This document shows positions 1-6,498 of a stretch of DNA of 64,000 nucleotides, piece after piece. The stretch is from IMG/VR virus record IMGVR_UViG_3300027719_000003, positions 1-64,000 of that record. The stretch is one strand, 5' to 3'. The stretch is from a virus. Under the pieces are notes generated by a model, which made no database searches, was not told the DNA's origin, and saw only the letters and a list, made by a program, of their open reading frames with translations. Positions within the stretch are counted from its first letter, which is position 1. Each line of letters opens with the position of its first letter. The position numbers and the translations under genes were made by a program.

Positions 1-177
1 AGCCCTACCGTGCTCTGATATCTCCTCTACTGAGCACCCACAGCCCCTAATCAGATCATACAGCACACCACCACTCTGTACATCAAAGCCAACGTCTCTA
101 ATGGCGTCAACTATCCGAAGAGCACATTCCTTAATAGTCTCAGCGCTCTTTTCCTTAATCTCAATCTGTAGTACCAT
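1..177 (-). CDS. hypothetical protein, cut by the left edge
   Basis: An open frame starts at ATG 177 behind a good ribosome site (AGAAGGGGGAG) and stays open for 59 codons to base 1, so the C-terminus is outside the window. The visible part begins MVLQIEIKEKSAETIKE and contains a GCGC patch. I recognise no family. The promoter at 206-234 lies directly upstream. Confidence 0.6.
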   Translation of the reverse strand, partial: MVLQIEIKEKSAETIKECALRIVDAIRDVGFDVQSGGVLYDLIRGCGCSVEEISEHGRA

Positions 178-205
178 TTTCTCCCCCTTCTAAAACCTTA
201 TAGAT

Positions 206-234
206 ACTATACTACTATTTCAGCTAGAAGTCAA
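206..234 (-). promoter_or_regulatory. sigma70-like promoter
   Basis: On the minus strand TTGACT (234-229) and TATAGT (211-206) are separated by exactly 17 bases. It overlaps the stop codon of the upstream gene and drives the gene starting at 177. Confidence 0.75.
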
Positions 235-431
235 GTATAATATCCGGCATAAATTATGTCGAGCTGTCTCATATCCATTCCCTTACTCTGTAAAAATGAA
301 ATAAATGACCACATTTCGCCTTCTGCGAATCCTCTAGGGGTATCGTATCCCTCTGTTTCTACATCTATGGACTTAGTGGCTATGTATTCCCTAATCAGCA
401 CAGATAGCCGCTCTTCAAAGGCATTATCCAT
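231..431 (-). CDS. hypothetical protein, 66 aa
   Basis: The start is ATG 431 (MDNAFEERLSVLIREY), chosen because GGAGGAGGT precedes it; longer versions of the frame have no ribosome site. The start overlaps the stop of the preceding gene (ATGGATAA), a sign of translational coupling. The protein is acidic and probably soluble. No family was recognised. Confidence 0.55.
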   Translation of the reverse strand: MDNAFEERLSVLIREYIATKSIDVETEGYDTPRGFAEGEMWSFISFLQSKGMDMRQLDIIYAGYYT

Positions 432-708
432 TCTGTACCTCCTCCCACAAATACTCAAATCTAACGATAGACGACGCTCTGAACGGCTGTATGATCCCCG
501 AAGGCATCCCTCGCCTATTCTTAGACGCCAACCCACCATTCCATATCTTGATGTGGAGCGATGGATCAAGCCCATTCTTTTTAGGCATGAGCACCTTCCA
601 TATCGTGCCTTCATACACCAATCCAGATGCAAGCGTCACCCGAACATCCTTGCCCTTATTGCGTTTACACTTCACCAAGTCTTCATAGGGTACTTTTGAT
701 CTGCCCAT
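424..708 (-). CDS. hypothetical small beta-rich protein, 94 aa
   Basis: The start is ATG 708 (MGRSKVPYEDL) behind GGGGAGAAGAGG. Residues around KDVRVTLASGLVYEGTIWKV, followed by further alternating hydrophobic strands, resemble a small beta-barrel such as an Sm-like fold. That is an impression, not a family assignment. It overlaps both neighbours and belongs to the leftward operon 913-231. Confidence 0.55.
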   Translation of the reverse strand: MGRSKVPYEDLVKCKRNKGKDVRVTLASGLVYEGTIWKVLMPKKNGLDPSLHIKIWNGGLASKNRRGMPSGIIQPFRASSIVRFEYLWEEVQNG

Positions 709-913
709 CCTCTTCTCCCCACCTGTCAATGGGACGAGATGTTGCATATTCATAGAACATCTTTTCGCCCATAGCAATCCATCCAGCACAAAAAGTTTCC
801 TCAGACCAATCGGAATAAAATGATGCAATGTCTACGTCGTCCCAGTCGTCGAAAGCGTTTCCAAGTAATCTAATAACAGCTATAGACTCAAGTTGGTATG
901 GTCGAAGTTCCAT
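683..913 (-). CDS. hypothetical protein, 76 aa
   Basis: The frame starts at ATG 913 with GAGGT upstream and begins MELRPYQLESIAVIRLLGN. It is aromatic and acid rich, overlaps the following gene by 26 bases, and sits 3 bases after the lipoprotein gene. No family was recognised. Confidence 0.55.
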   Translation of the reverse strand: MELRPYQLESIAVIRLLGNAFDDWDDVDIASFYSDWSEETFCAGWIAMGEKMFYEYATSRPIDRWGEEDGQIKSTL

Positions 914-916
914 ATT

Positions 917-1303
917 CTACCTCACATCTATACTCGGCACGATCACCGATGGCTTAAAGACCACCCTATAATGCGAAGTAGATACGGCACTAGCCTCAAG
1001 TGCCTCAGAAAAGTACGTCACGTTATCCGACAGGCCAAGGTAGTGCTTCAGGTACTCCCCACTATCCGTTTTTACCGTGACGACAAGATCACCGTCGCTA
1101 TCAACGATAATAGCAAGCCTACCCTCTATGGTGAGAATATACTCACCGTTGATGCCATTGTAGAACACAACACGGCGGTACACATTGAAATTCTGTTCCT
1201 CTCTCTCAAGATTAGCTCTAGCCACAGTTGCATCGTTGACGCAACCAGTGATGGATACTGCCACCATAACAGCCGCCAGAATCACAAAAATAACCTTCTT
1301 CAT
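917..1303 (-). CDS. phage beta-sandwich lipoprotein
   Basis: The 128-residue product has a lipoprotein signal peptide: MKK, a hydrophobic stretch and the lipobox SITGC near residue 21, so it should be lipidated and membrane anchored. The mature part (NGINGEYILTIEG, HYLGLSDNVTYF, HYRVVFKPS) matches my recollection of a lipoprotein family found in many tailed phages. Its role is unknown; superinfection exclusion or lysis are possibilities. The start ATG 1303 follows AAGGAGG. Confidence 0.75.
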   Translation of the reverse strand: MKKVIFVILAAVMVAVSITGCVNDATVARANLEREEQNFNVYRRVVFYNGINGEYILTIEGRLAIIVDSDGDLVVTVKTDSGEYLKHYLGLSDNVTYFSEALEASAVSTSHYRVVFKPSVIVPSIDVR

Positions 1304-1322
1304 CTTGTCCTCCTTATGTTTG

Positions 1323-1350
1323 TTTAGTCAGGTTGAAGCAGTTGTTATAC
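1323..1350 (-). other. half attC-like site at the end of the methyltransferase gene
   Basis: Bases 1323-1347 are identical over 25 bases to 52204-52228, the left half of the attC-like site behind the cassette gene at 52226. It contains the core GTTATAC (1344-1350) and CAGGTT-g-AAGCA (1329-1340) with the same extra G. The complementary right half is missing. The methyltransferase stop codon lies inside it, as is common for integron cassettes. Confidence 0.6.
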
Positions 1351-2119
1351 GTCTTTCTATTATCTTACAATATTCTTCTGATATTTCAGAACCGATCCAG
1401 TTACGCTTATTGAGCATTGCCATTTTAGCTGTGGTTCCTGAGCCCATGAAGGGGTCGTAAACCAAGTCTCCTTCATTGCTCCATGATATGATATGATCGT
1501 TAGCTAATTGTTCTGGAAATATAGCGGGGTGTTGAAAAGCGATTTTGTCTTGTGTAGAATGTCCTGCCCCGGCATTTATTCTCCAGATATTACCTTTTAT
1601 CTTATCTACACCAACAGGTTTCCTTTTCTTTTCTGATCGAGCCGCCCTGTTTACTTCATCTGTTTTAGAGAAATAGCTGTTTTGTCGTGCTGTTTCTTTT
1701 TCTGGGTACAAGCAAGGCACACGGATAGGATTAAATGTTTTTGGTGCTCCTTTAGAGAGCACAAACATATATTCAAAATCCTGCTCATATCTGTTATGGT
1801 TTTTAGGTAGGCAGTTTTTATGATATATCATAGTGTCATGCAGATTAAAACCACATTCCTTAAAAAATAATGCTTGTCTAAACGAAGTACCCGTTTCGCT
1901 TCTTTTAATCGTAGCATCACCAACAACCCAAACCACAACCCCGCCTTGCTTTGTCACTCTATATAGCTCTTTAGCTACTGCCTCAAAATCAAAACTATAG
2001 CCATTGTAGGTTCTCAGATTGTCATAAGGAGGGCTTGTCACAGTTAGGTCAATAAAGTTGTCTGGCATCCTTGCCATAGTGTCAAGGCAGTTTTCATTGT
2101 AGCATTTATTTATTTCCAA
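1328..2119 (-). CDS. site-specific DNA methyltransferase (SPPY type)
   Basis: This 263-residue enzyme transfers a methyl group from S-adenosylmethionine to DNA. Motif IV is TSPPYDNLR near residue 28 and the AdoMet motif I is DPFMGSGTTAKM near residue 220, which is the beta-class order. SPPY is typical of N4-cytosine or some N6-adenine enzymes. The start is TTG 2119 behind AAAGGAGAAAG. No restriction partner is visible, so self-protection or regulation is likely. It is flanked by the 39-bp repeat (2183-2221) and a half attC-like site (1323-1350), so it looks like an inserted gene cassette. Confidence 0.88.
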   Translation of the reverse strand: MEINKCYNENCLDTMARMPDNFIDLTVTSPPYDNLRTYNGYSFDFEAVAKELYRVTKQGGVVVWVVGDATIKRSETGTSFRQALFFKECGFNLHDTMIYHKNCLPKNHNRYEQDFEYMFVLSKGAPKTFNPIRVPCLYPEKETARQNSYFSKTDEVNRAARSEKKRKPVGVDKIKGNIWRINAGAGHSTQDKIAFQHPAIFPEQLANDHIISWSNEGDLVYDPFMGSGTTAKMAMLNKRNWIGSEISEEYCKIIERRITTAST

Positions 2120-2182
2120 TTCTTTCTCCTTTGCGGATTGTAGGCATAACTTGTTATGCCTTTTGCCGTCCGTATAACTATG

Positions 2183-2221
2183 ATTATACCTATCGGTATA
2201 ACTACATCCAAAAATCCCTAT
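2183..2221 (-). repeat. 39-bp direct repeat, attI-like copy 1
   Basis: All 39 bases match 52593-52631. The repeat contains the dyad TTATACC-gata-GGTATAA. In both places it sits just upstream of a leftward gene, followed within a few bases by a GTT core (GTTATAC here) and a shared leader containing ACAATCCGC before the ribosome site. Here it abuts the 3' end of a tRNA-like sequence. Confidence 0.8.
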
Positions 2222-2223
2222 AT

Positions 2224-2281
2224 ACGAGCAGTTGGGTTCGAACCAACGTCCACATGGTGCATTACCTAATGCTACGGTAGC
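2224..2281 (-). other. tRNA-like sequence 2 lacking an anticodon arm
   Basis: On the minus strand there is a perfect T-arm (GTTGG-TTCGAAC-CCAAC), a D-arm GCAT-TAGGTA-ATGC and an acceptor strand TGCTCGT, whose partner GCTACCG pairs only partly. Only 11 bases lie between D-arm and T-arm where about 23 are expected, so no normal anticodon arm fits. It is probably a degenerate tRNA gene. Confidence 0.45.
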
Positions 2282-2342
2282 GAACGGAGGACTCGAACCC
2301 CAATCTCCATGTGTGTCCTAGTCCTCGTAGACGATGCTCGCA
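2279..2342 (-). other. tRNA-Glu-like sequence 1 lacking an anticodon arm
   Basis: Acceptor strands TGCGAGC and GTTCGCT pair at six of seven positions. The D-arm TCGTCT...GGACAC closely resembles bacterial tRNA-Glu, and the T-loop is TTCGAGT. About ten bases are missing where the anticodon stem-loop should be, and the T-stem has one mismatch. It overlaps tRNA-like sequence 2 by three bases. It is unlikely to be a working decoding tRNA. Confidence 0.45.
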
Positions 2343-2348
2343 TGAACT

Positions 2349-2906
2349 CTACATCCTCCCAAAAATGATATTAACATACTCAATAGTCGATGCCGGAATA
2401 TCCCCACTAAGTACTCGTTCCAACCCGGCATTATACGAAGCGAATGCCAATTTCCAGTCCCCCGTTTGATCATATAGAAACGCCAAATGCTTTCCGGCGA
2501 ATTCCAATGCATCATTGACATTACTAGGGCAAAATCCCTCTATATTGTACTTCCACCCAAAATACTTCACATATTTGGAATTTACTTGCACCAATCCAAT
2601 ATCATAGGAGCCATTAGTATTAGGGCCACTCATCTTTTCTGGATCAAACCCTGACTCCCACTCTACCATATTGATAAAGTATTCAAGGGGGATATTATAC
2701 TCCATGCAAGTAAAAACCAGCTTTTCTCGAATGGCTTCCGGTACTCTGTCGAGAGGGGACGGAGTGAAGTCTACTATGCCAATATCATCCATTTTGTCTC
2801 CGTACACAACCTCAAATGGAAGAGGTAAGTATGCACTTGCCCCAATAGATGTCAGGATCGCCAGCACTACTAAGCCCACTCCTGTTTTACGCACTGGTGT
2901 CACCAC
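2349..2906 (-). CDS. membrane-anchored lytic transglycosylase (SLT fold)
   Basis: An N-terminal hydrophobic segment (about residues 8-28) is followed by an SLT-type muramidase domain. The motifs are VEWESGFDP with the catalytic Glu near residue 82, YDIGLVQVN and FASYNAGL. Such enzymes cleave peptidoglycan for genome entry or release. The start is GTG 2906, overlapping the previous stop; its ribosome site is weak, so a start a few codons later is possible. It is remote from the endolysin, which hints at a role in entry. Confidence 0.82.
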   Translation of the reverse strand: MVTPVRKTGVGLVVLAILTSIGASAYLPLPFEVVYGDKMDDIGIVDFTPSPLDRVPEAIREKLVFTCMEYNIPLEYFINMVEWESGFDPEKMSGPNTNGSYDIGLVQVNSKYVKYFGWKYNIEGFCPSNVNDALEFAGKHLAFLYDQTGDWKLAFASYNAGLERVLSGDIPASTIEYVNIIFGRM

Positions 2907-3364
2907 GAATCGATGGAATGGATAAACTCAACACCTTTGTCAGTGTCAAACCAGAATCTTCGACGCCATGCGCGCACTTCAATCAAATCTTTGGTCTGAA
3001 CTACTTCATCCTCCATCAGCATTGCAATGGCCAGTATCGACAGCCGATCAGAATGATCCACTGTTTTGATTATATAATGCTTTGTAACCTTTGGTTGTGT
3101 GTCCAATATATATGCCTTTTCAGTAGTCAAGGCAGACAATTTCCCTACACGCGGCCAGAATACATAGGATATTCCCGGAACCCGTATGAGATATGATTCG
3201 TCTTCCCGAATAGAGCCATTCAGTTTACAAAACATGCCTTCTGGAGTATGTTCATACGGATCGGCACCAGCAGGCACCACAGCCACTACAACTCCTGCCC
3301 GCTCTATATTCACCCCCCCTACTGGAATCTCCCAATAAACCTGATCGCCACAATTAAACTTCAT
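2900..3364 (-). CDS. hypothetical protein, 154 aa
   Basis: The start ATG 3364 follows CGAGGAGGC, and a consensus promoter lies at 3389-3417. The N-terminus (MKFNCGDQVYWEIP ... GVVVAVVPAG) looks like a small SH3-like barrel, and the rest has no recognisable motif. It overlaps the transglycosylase by seven bases and is probably co-transcribed with it. Confidence 0.6.
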   Translation of the reverse strand: MKFNCGDQVYWEIPVGGVNIERAGVVVAVVPAGADPYEHTPEGMFCKLNGSIREDESYLIRVPGISYVFWPRVGKLSALTTEKAYILDTQPKVTKHYIIKTVDHSDRLSILAIAMLMEDEVVQTKDLIEVRAWRRRFWFDTDKGVEFIHSIDSW

Positions 3365-3388
3365 GTACGCCTCCTCGTTGATATAAAT

Positions 3389-3417
3389 AGTGTACTACAA
3401 CTTCAGGGAAAAGTCAA
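3389..3417 (-). promoter_or_regulatory. sigma70-like promoter
   Basis: On the minus strand TTGACT (3417-3412), 17 bases, then TACACT (3394-3389). It lies at the end of the replication-initiator-like gene and drives 3364 and the genes beyond. Confidence 0.78.
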
Positions 3418-4724
3418 GCATAATCGTCTGGCCTCTGCTCAAACAATCTCTCTAACTGATCCCCTCGCTGGTCAGCCCTATTGTACAATGCTTCATCAAA
3501 CACGATCTTCACCCCTATCGACTTCTTCACCGACAATGCGAACTCATCCCAATACGGCGACCCTAGCACAAGGTCGGCAGGATATGGTGTCCTATTCTTT
3601 CTCGCCGCCATTCTCCCAAGGAATTCCGCAAGCCCCAGCATGGCATTCCTACCTATGATAGTGCCATACCGTTTATCCTGCTCAACCAAATCTTTCCTAT
3701 GTTCCAGATACCAGTTGTGGAGTTTCCATAATGCGGCCACTACCGGCTCACTAAAATCAAACCGTTGGTACATTCGCTTTATCATCTTCAGTGCATCTTG
3801 GAAAATCTGGTCAGCTACCATCTCATCCTTATCGCTCTTCTCGATCTTGGCAACCGGCTTGAAGGGAACCTTCTTTCCGGTACGCATCTCGGCTATCGCG
3901 TCGAGCAACGGACTCTTCCCTGACTTGAAGTTACGGAAGAAATTCGGTAGGGACGTGACATACGCTGGTATACGCTTACACGCTTCGGCTATCTCCTCTG
4001 CTGTCACGGGGCCTATCGTCGTATAGTCATAGCTCGGATTCTCTGGCTTGTACTTGGCTACGAAGGAACCATCGAGTAGGGCACCATACTGATTGTAGAC
4101 TGTAGTTATACCTTTATACGTCTTGCCATTACCATCCTGTATCTTCGGTTTAAGGTGTGATACTTCCTTAACATGATCTATAAACGAAATGAACCAATCA
4201 GGTAGTGGCTTGGATTTGGATTCTTCGGGGAATAAATTATCACCTGAAGGAGTGGGCTGGGGCACTACTGCACCTGTAGCCTTATACTGCAACCACTCCT
4301 TGCACACGGTCTCTGTATCAATGTCTGCCTTCGTTTGATAGAACAGAAAATGACGGACTTGCATGGGTATGTGAAAGTACACACGATGTCCCGTCTCGGG
4401 ATCATGTTGGTTATACTTTTCTAACAGGCCACGCTCTACCAGTTTACGTATCACTGTGCTAAGGTTATGCGTACTCGACACTGGTACCATTTTATAGTAT
4501 CGCAAAAAGGTTGAGTAACACATCCACGCATAGTCTTTACCATCTATAATGAGGATGTTAGTCTTAGTACCATCCAGCAACCACTTGATCCATCCTAACA
4601 ACGCGGCCTCAGTGTAGGATAGATTATATTCTGCGGCGACGGGGCCATAGATACCCCCACCACAGGGGTATCGAGCTGTCTCTCTCCATGAAGCACATAG
4701 CTCCTGTAACTCATCTGTAGCCAT
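3414..4724 (-). CDS. winged-helix replication-initiator-like protein
   Basis: The 436-residue product has an N-terminal winged-helix-like segment (about 25-120): YTEAALLGWIKWLL, then STVIRKLVERGLLEK. This pattern is seen in phage and plasmid initiator proteins and DnaD-like proteins. A linker and helical C-terminal half follow. It may bind the iteron-like repeats at 6020-6080 and recruit the phage helicase; that is inference from position and fold. The start ATG 4724 follows TTGGAGGAC. Confidence 0.55.
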   Translation of the reverse strand: MATDELQELCASWRETARYPCGGGIYGPVAAEYNLSYTEAALLGWIKWLLDGTKTNILIIDGKDYAWMCYSTFLRYYKMVPVSSTHNLSTVIRKLVERGLLEKYNQHDPETGHRVYFHIPMQVRHFLFYQTKADIDTETVCKEWLQYKATGAVVPQPTPSGDNLFPEESKSKPLPDWFISFIDHVKEVSHLKPKIQDGNGKTYKGITTVYNQYGALLDGSFVAKYKPENPSYDYTTIGPVTAEEIAEACKRIPAYVTSLPNFFRNFKSGKSPLLDAIAEMRTGKKVPFKPVAKIEKSDKDEMVADQIFQDALKMIKRMYQRFDFSEPVVAALWKLHNWYLEHRKDLVEQDKRYGTIIGRNAMLGLAEFLGRMAARKNRTPYPADLVLGSPYWDEFALSVKKSIGVKIVFDEALYNRADQRGDQLERLFEQRPDDYA

Positions 4725-4747
4725 ATTTGTCCTCCAATATACAGTGA

Positions 4748-4777
4748 GGGTACTGCCCTAAAATTGGAGCAGTACCC
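4748..4777 (-). terminator. intergenic hairpin
   Basis: GGGTACTGC (4748-4756) pairs with GCAGTACCC (4769-4777), nine perfect base pairs with a 12-base loop, between two leftward genes. There is no clear T-run, so it may be an mRNA-processing or pausing structure rather than a full terminator. Confidence 0.4.
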
Positions 4778-4787
4778 GCTTACTATA

Positions 4788-5714
4788 CTAGTCTGTGATT
4801 ATATCAGGGTAATATTCAGGGCACCCGTCATCAGGATTATTTACATAAGTGACTTTAACCCAATCACTATCTTCCGGGGGCATACCCTGCCAACACGCTT
4901 CATCACTGCATTTATTGTCGTCACACTCGGGGTGTTCTGCGGCCCATACAATAAGACTAGGCATCACAGACAGCAACCACTTCTCAAGTTGACGTATCTT
5001 CACAGCCGCCTGTAAGTATGTCTCATCCTCATCCATACGGGACACGAAAGCAAGAACATCTTCATCAATAGCTTTTTGCGTAGGCAGATCACTCTGATTT
5101 AGATACCCCTGTGCTCTAAGATAAGGGAATACAGCCTTCCATGGAACATTACTAAAATGTTTAACACATAAGCCAATACTAATAACACTCTCACACTGCA
5201 TCAAGGCATCATAATCTGCCAATTTAGAAGCAATATCTGTATCACTATCTAGTGGTACCTCTTGTGAAACTCCATTAATAGAAGTAGCTACAGTGTGCCA
5301 CCCATTAGTAAATCCGCCCTTAAATATGTCAAACGTAACCGATGCCCTTGTTTCCATTGTGCCACTCTCATCTAAAAACTGTAATGGGGGTACTCTGCTA
5401 AGGAATTCATCCAAAGAAAGTCTAAACAACTCCCCATTATTGACTCTGTAGGAACCAAACTCCTTGTGTAGATATTGCTCTATTTCTGCATGGTTAGTAC
5501 ACGCCTGAGTAAATGCGATTCGTCCAATAACAACATCAGAATAATTAAATGCAGAACTTTTAAGAGCACGTGATCTTTTTCTAAGATGAGTTGTGTGCCC
5601 TATTTTTATGCAGTCCCCATACTCTAGTGCATACACGTGCCCAAACCATACAGGGCTTTTCTTGGGTAAAGCCCCCACATCATCCACGATAGTCCAATCA
5701 GTCTGCTTATCCAT
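4788..5714 (-). CDS. T5orf172 / GIY-YIG-like domain protein
   Basis: The 308-residue product carries a T5orf172-type domain (about 22-105): GHVYALEYGDCIKIGHTT, then AEIEQYLHKEFGSYRVNNGE and LFRLSLDEFL. This is a variant of the GIY-YIG nuclease fold. The remaining 200 residues are unrecognised, with a Cys/His-containing acidic C-terminus (HPECDDNKCSDEACW). The start ATG 5714 follows AGGAGGAC. Its 5' leader carries the long stem at 5737-5805. Function unknown; DNA cleavage or antirepressor roles are known for relatives. Confidence 0.72.
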   Translation of the reverse strand: MDKQTDWTIVDDVGALPKKSPVWFGHVYALEYGDCIKIGHTTHLRKRSRALKSSAFNYSDVVIGRIAFTQACTNHAEIEQYLHKEFGSYRVNNGELFRLSLDEFLSRVPPLQFLDESGTMETRASVTFDIFKGGFTNGWHTVATSINGVSQEVPLDSDTDIASKLADYDALMQCESVISIGLCVKHFSNVPWKAVFPYLRAQGYLNQSDLPTQKAIDEDVLAFVSRMDEDETYLQAAVKIRQLEKWLLSVMPSLIVWAAEHPECDDNKCSDEACWQGMPPEDSDWVKVTYVNNPDDGCPEYYPDIITD

Positions 5715-5736
5715 ATAGTCCTCCTAGAAACGAAAA

Positions 5737-5805
5737 GGAGATTATAGAGTCCCCCGTGCAAGGGTTGGGGCTAGGTAGCGGCTAGCCTTGGACTCTATAA
5801 TCTCC
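5737..5805 (-). ncRNA. long structured leader hairpin
   Basis: GGAGATTATAGAGTCC (5737-5752) and GGACTCTATAATCTCC (5790-5805) form a perfect 16-bp stem. The 37-base loop holds a second hairpin, GGCTAG/CTAGCC. It lies between the promoters at 5862-5987 and the gene starting at 5714, so it is in that mRNA leader. A cis-regulatory element or small RNA is possible. Confidence 0.5.
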
Positions 5806-5861
5806 CTAATAACTCTGCTACTGCGAAGTATCATGACGGTTGCACCCGGCATGATGCAAGT

Positions 5862-5890
5862 AGTGTAGCACACTTTTTCGATTTTGTCAA
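5862..5890 (-). promoter_or_regulatory. sigma70-like promoter
   Basis: On the minus strand TTGACA (5890-5885), 17 bases, TACACT (5867-5862). It reads leftward into the structured leader and the gene at 5714. Confidence 0.75.
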
Positions 5891-5958
5891 GTACTATTTT
5901 CAATACCCGCCATACTGCCACTATGAGGGGGCACATCCCTCCACCGCAGTATAGCAGG

Positions 5959-5987
5959 AGTGTATCATGCAATCACAGATTAGTCAA
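5959..5987 (-). promoter_or_regulatory. sigma70-like promoter, upstream copy
   Basis: On the minus strand TTGACT (5987-5982), 17 bases, TACACT (5964-5959). It forms a tandem pair with the promoter at 5862-5890. Confidence 0.72.
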
Positions 5988-6019
5988 GCACTATGGAGGT
6001 ATAAACCATAGAGGGGGTA

Positions 6020-6080
6020 GGTCTTATAAATAGATGGGGTGGTCTTAAAAGTAAACCGACCCCGGTCTTAAAAGTAAACC
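6020..6080. repeat. iteron-like direct repeats
   Basis: GGTCTTAAAAGTAAACC occurs at 6041-6057 and 6064-6080, and a partial copy GGTCTTATAAA begins at 6020. Start-to-start spacing is 21 and 23 bases, about two helical turns, which suggests a protein-binding array such as an origin or operator. Confidence 0.55.
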
Positions 6081-6102
6081 TTCTTAATATAATCATATAG
6101 AT

Positions 6103-6144
6103 AATAAATAATATAGTATACTATCATATACTATATTATTTATT
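6103..6144. other. 18-bp perfect AT-only palindrome
   Basis: AATAAATAATATAGTATA (6103-6120) is the exact reverse complement of 6127-6144, with a six-base centre. Together with the iterons it could be an AT-rich unwinding element of a replication origin. The rest of 6145-6438 shows only short dyads (GTTATTCT/AGAATAAC and GGCGAA/TTCGCC) and no convincing gene. Confidence 0.55.
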
Positions 6145-6438
6145 GGAATGATAGTGTTATTCTTAACAGAATAACAGGCGAAAATTCGCCTTCTTCTTTT
6201 TTCAGTGGACTGTAAGAAGGTACAAGATGCTATCCACCTGAAGATAATCTATAAGTAGTTATTGCGTTTTTCGCCCATCGCACCCATCATTATGCCTCCA
6301 TCCCGTCGCTATAGCGGTTTCCTGCGTCACCACGGCGTTTTCTGAACGAGTGCCATAGTTTCCCTCTATATAATGGTGCATTGATTCTAGGGGCCTTCTC
6401 GTTGAATCTAGGATAGGTAGGAATTTGTAGGATTTTGC

Positions 6439-6467
6439 TTGACTTTTTGTATGAGTGGTAGTACACT
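6439..6467 (+). promoter_or_regulatory. sigma70-like promoter
   Basis: TTGACT (6439-6444), 17 bases, TACACT (6462-6467). Transcription would begin near 6474, only about 25 bases before the proposed AUC start at 6499. Confidence 0.78.
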
Positions 6468-6498
6468 CTGTTTAAGTTTTTGGAAGGAGGGTACAATC

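Noticed and set aside
5742-5972. Leftward frame of 76 codons in the control region
   Set aside because: It contains a consensus promoter and the 16-bp leader stem, its ATG lies upstream of the predicted transcription start, and the internal ATG is only one base from the purine run.
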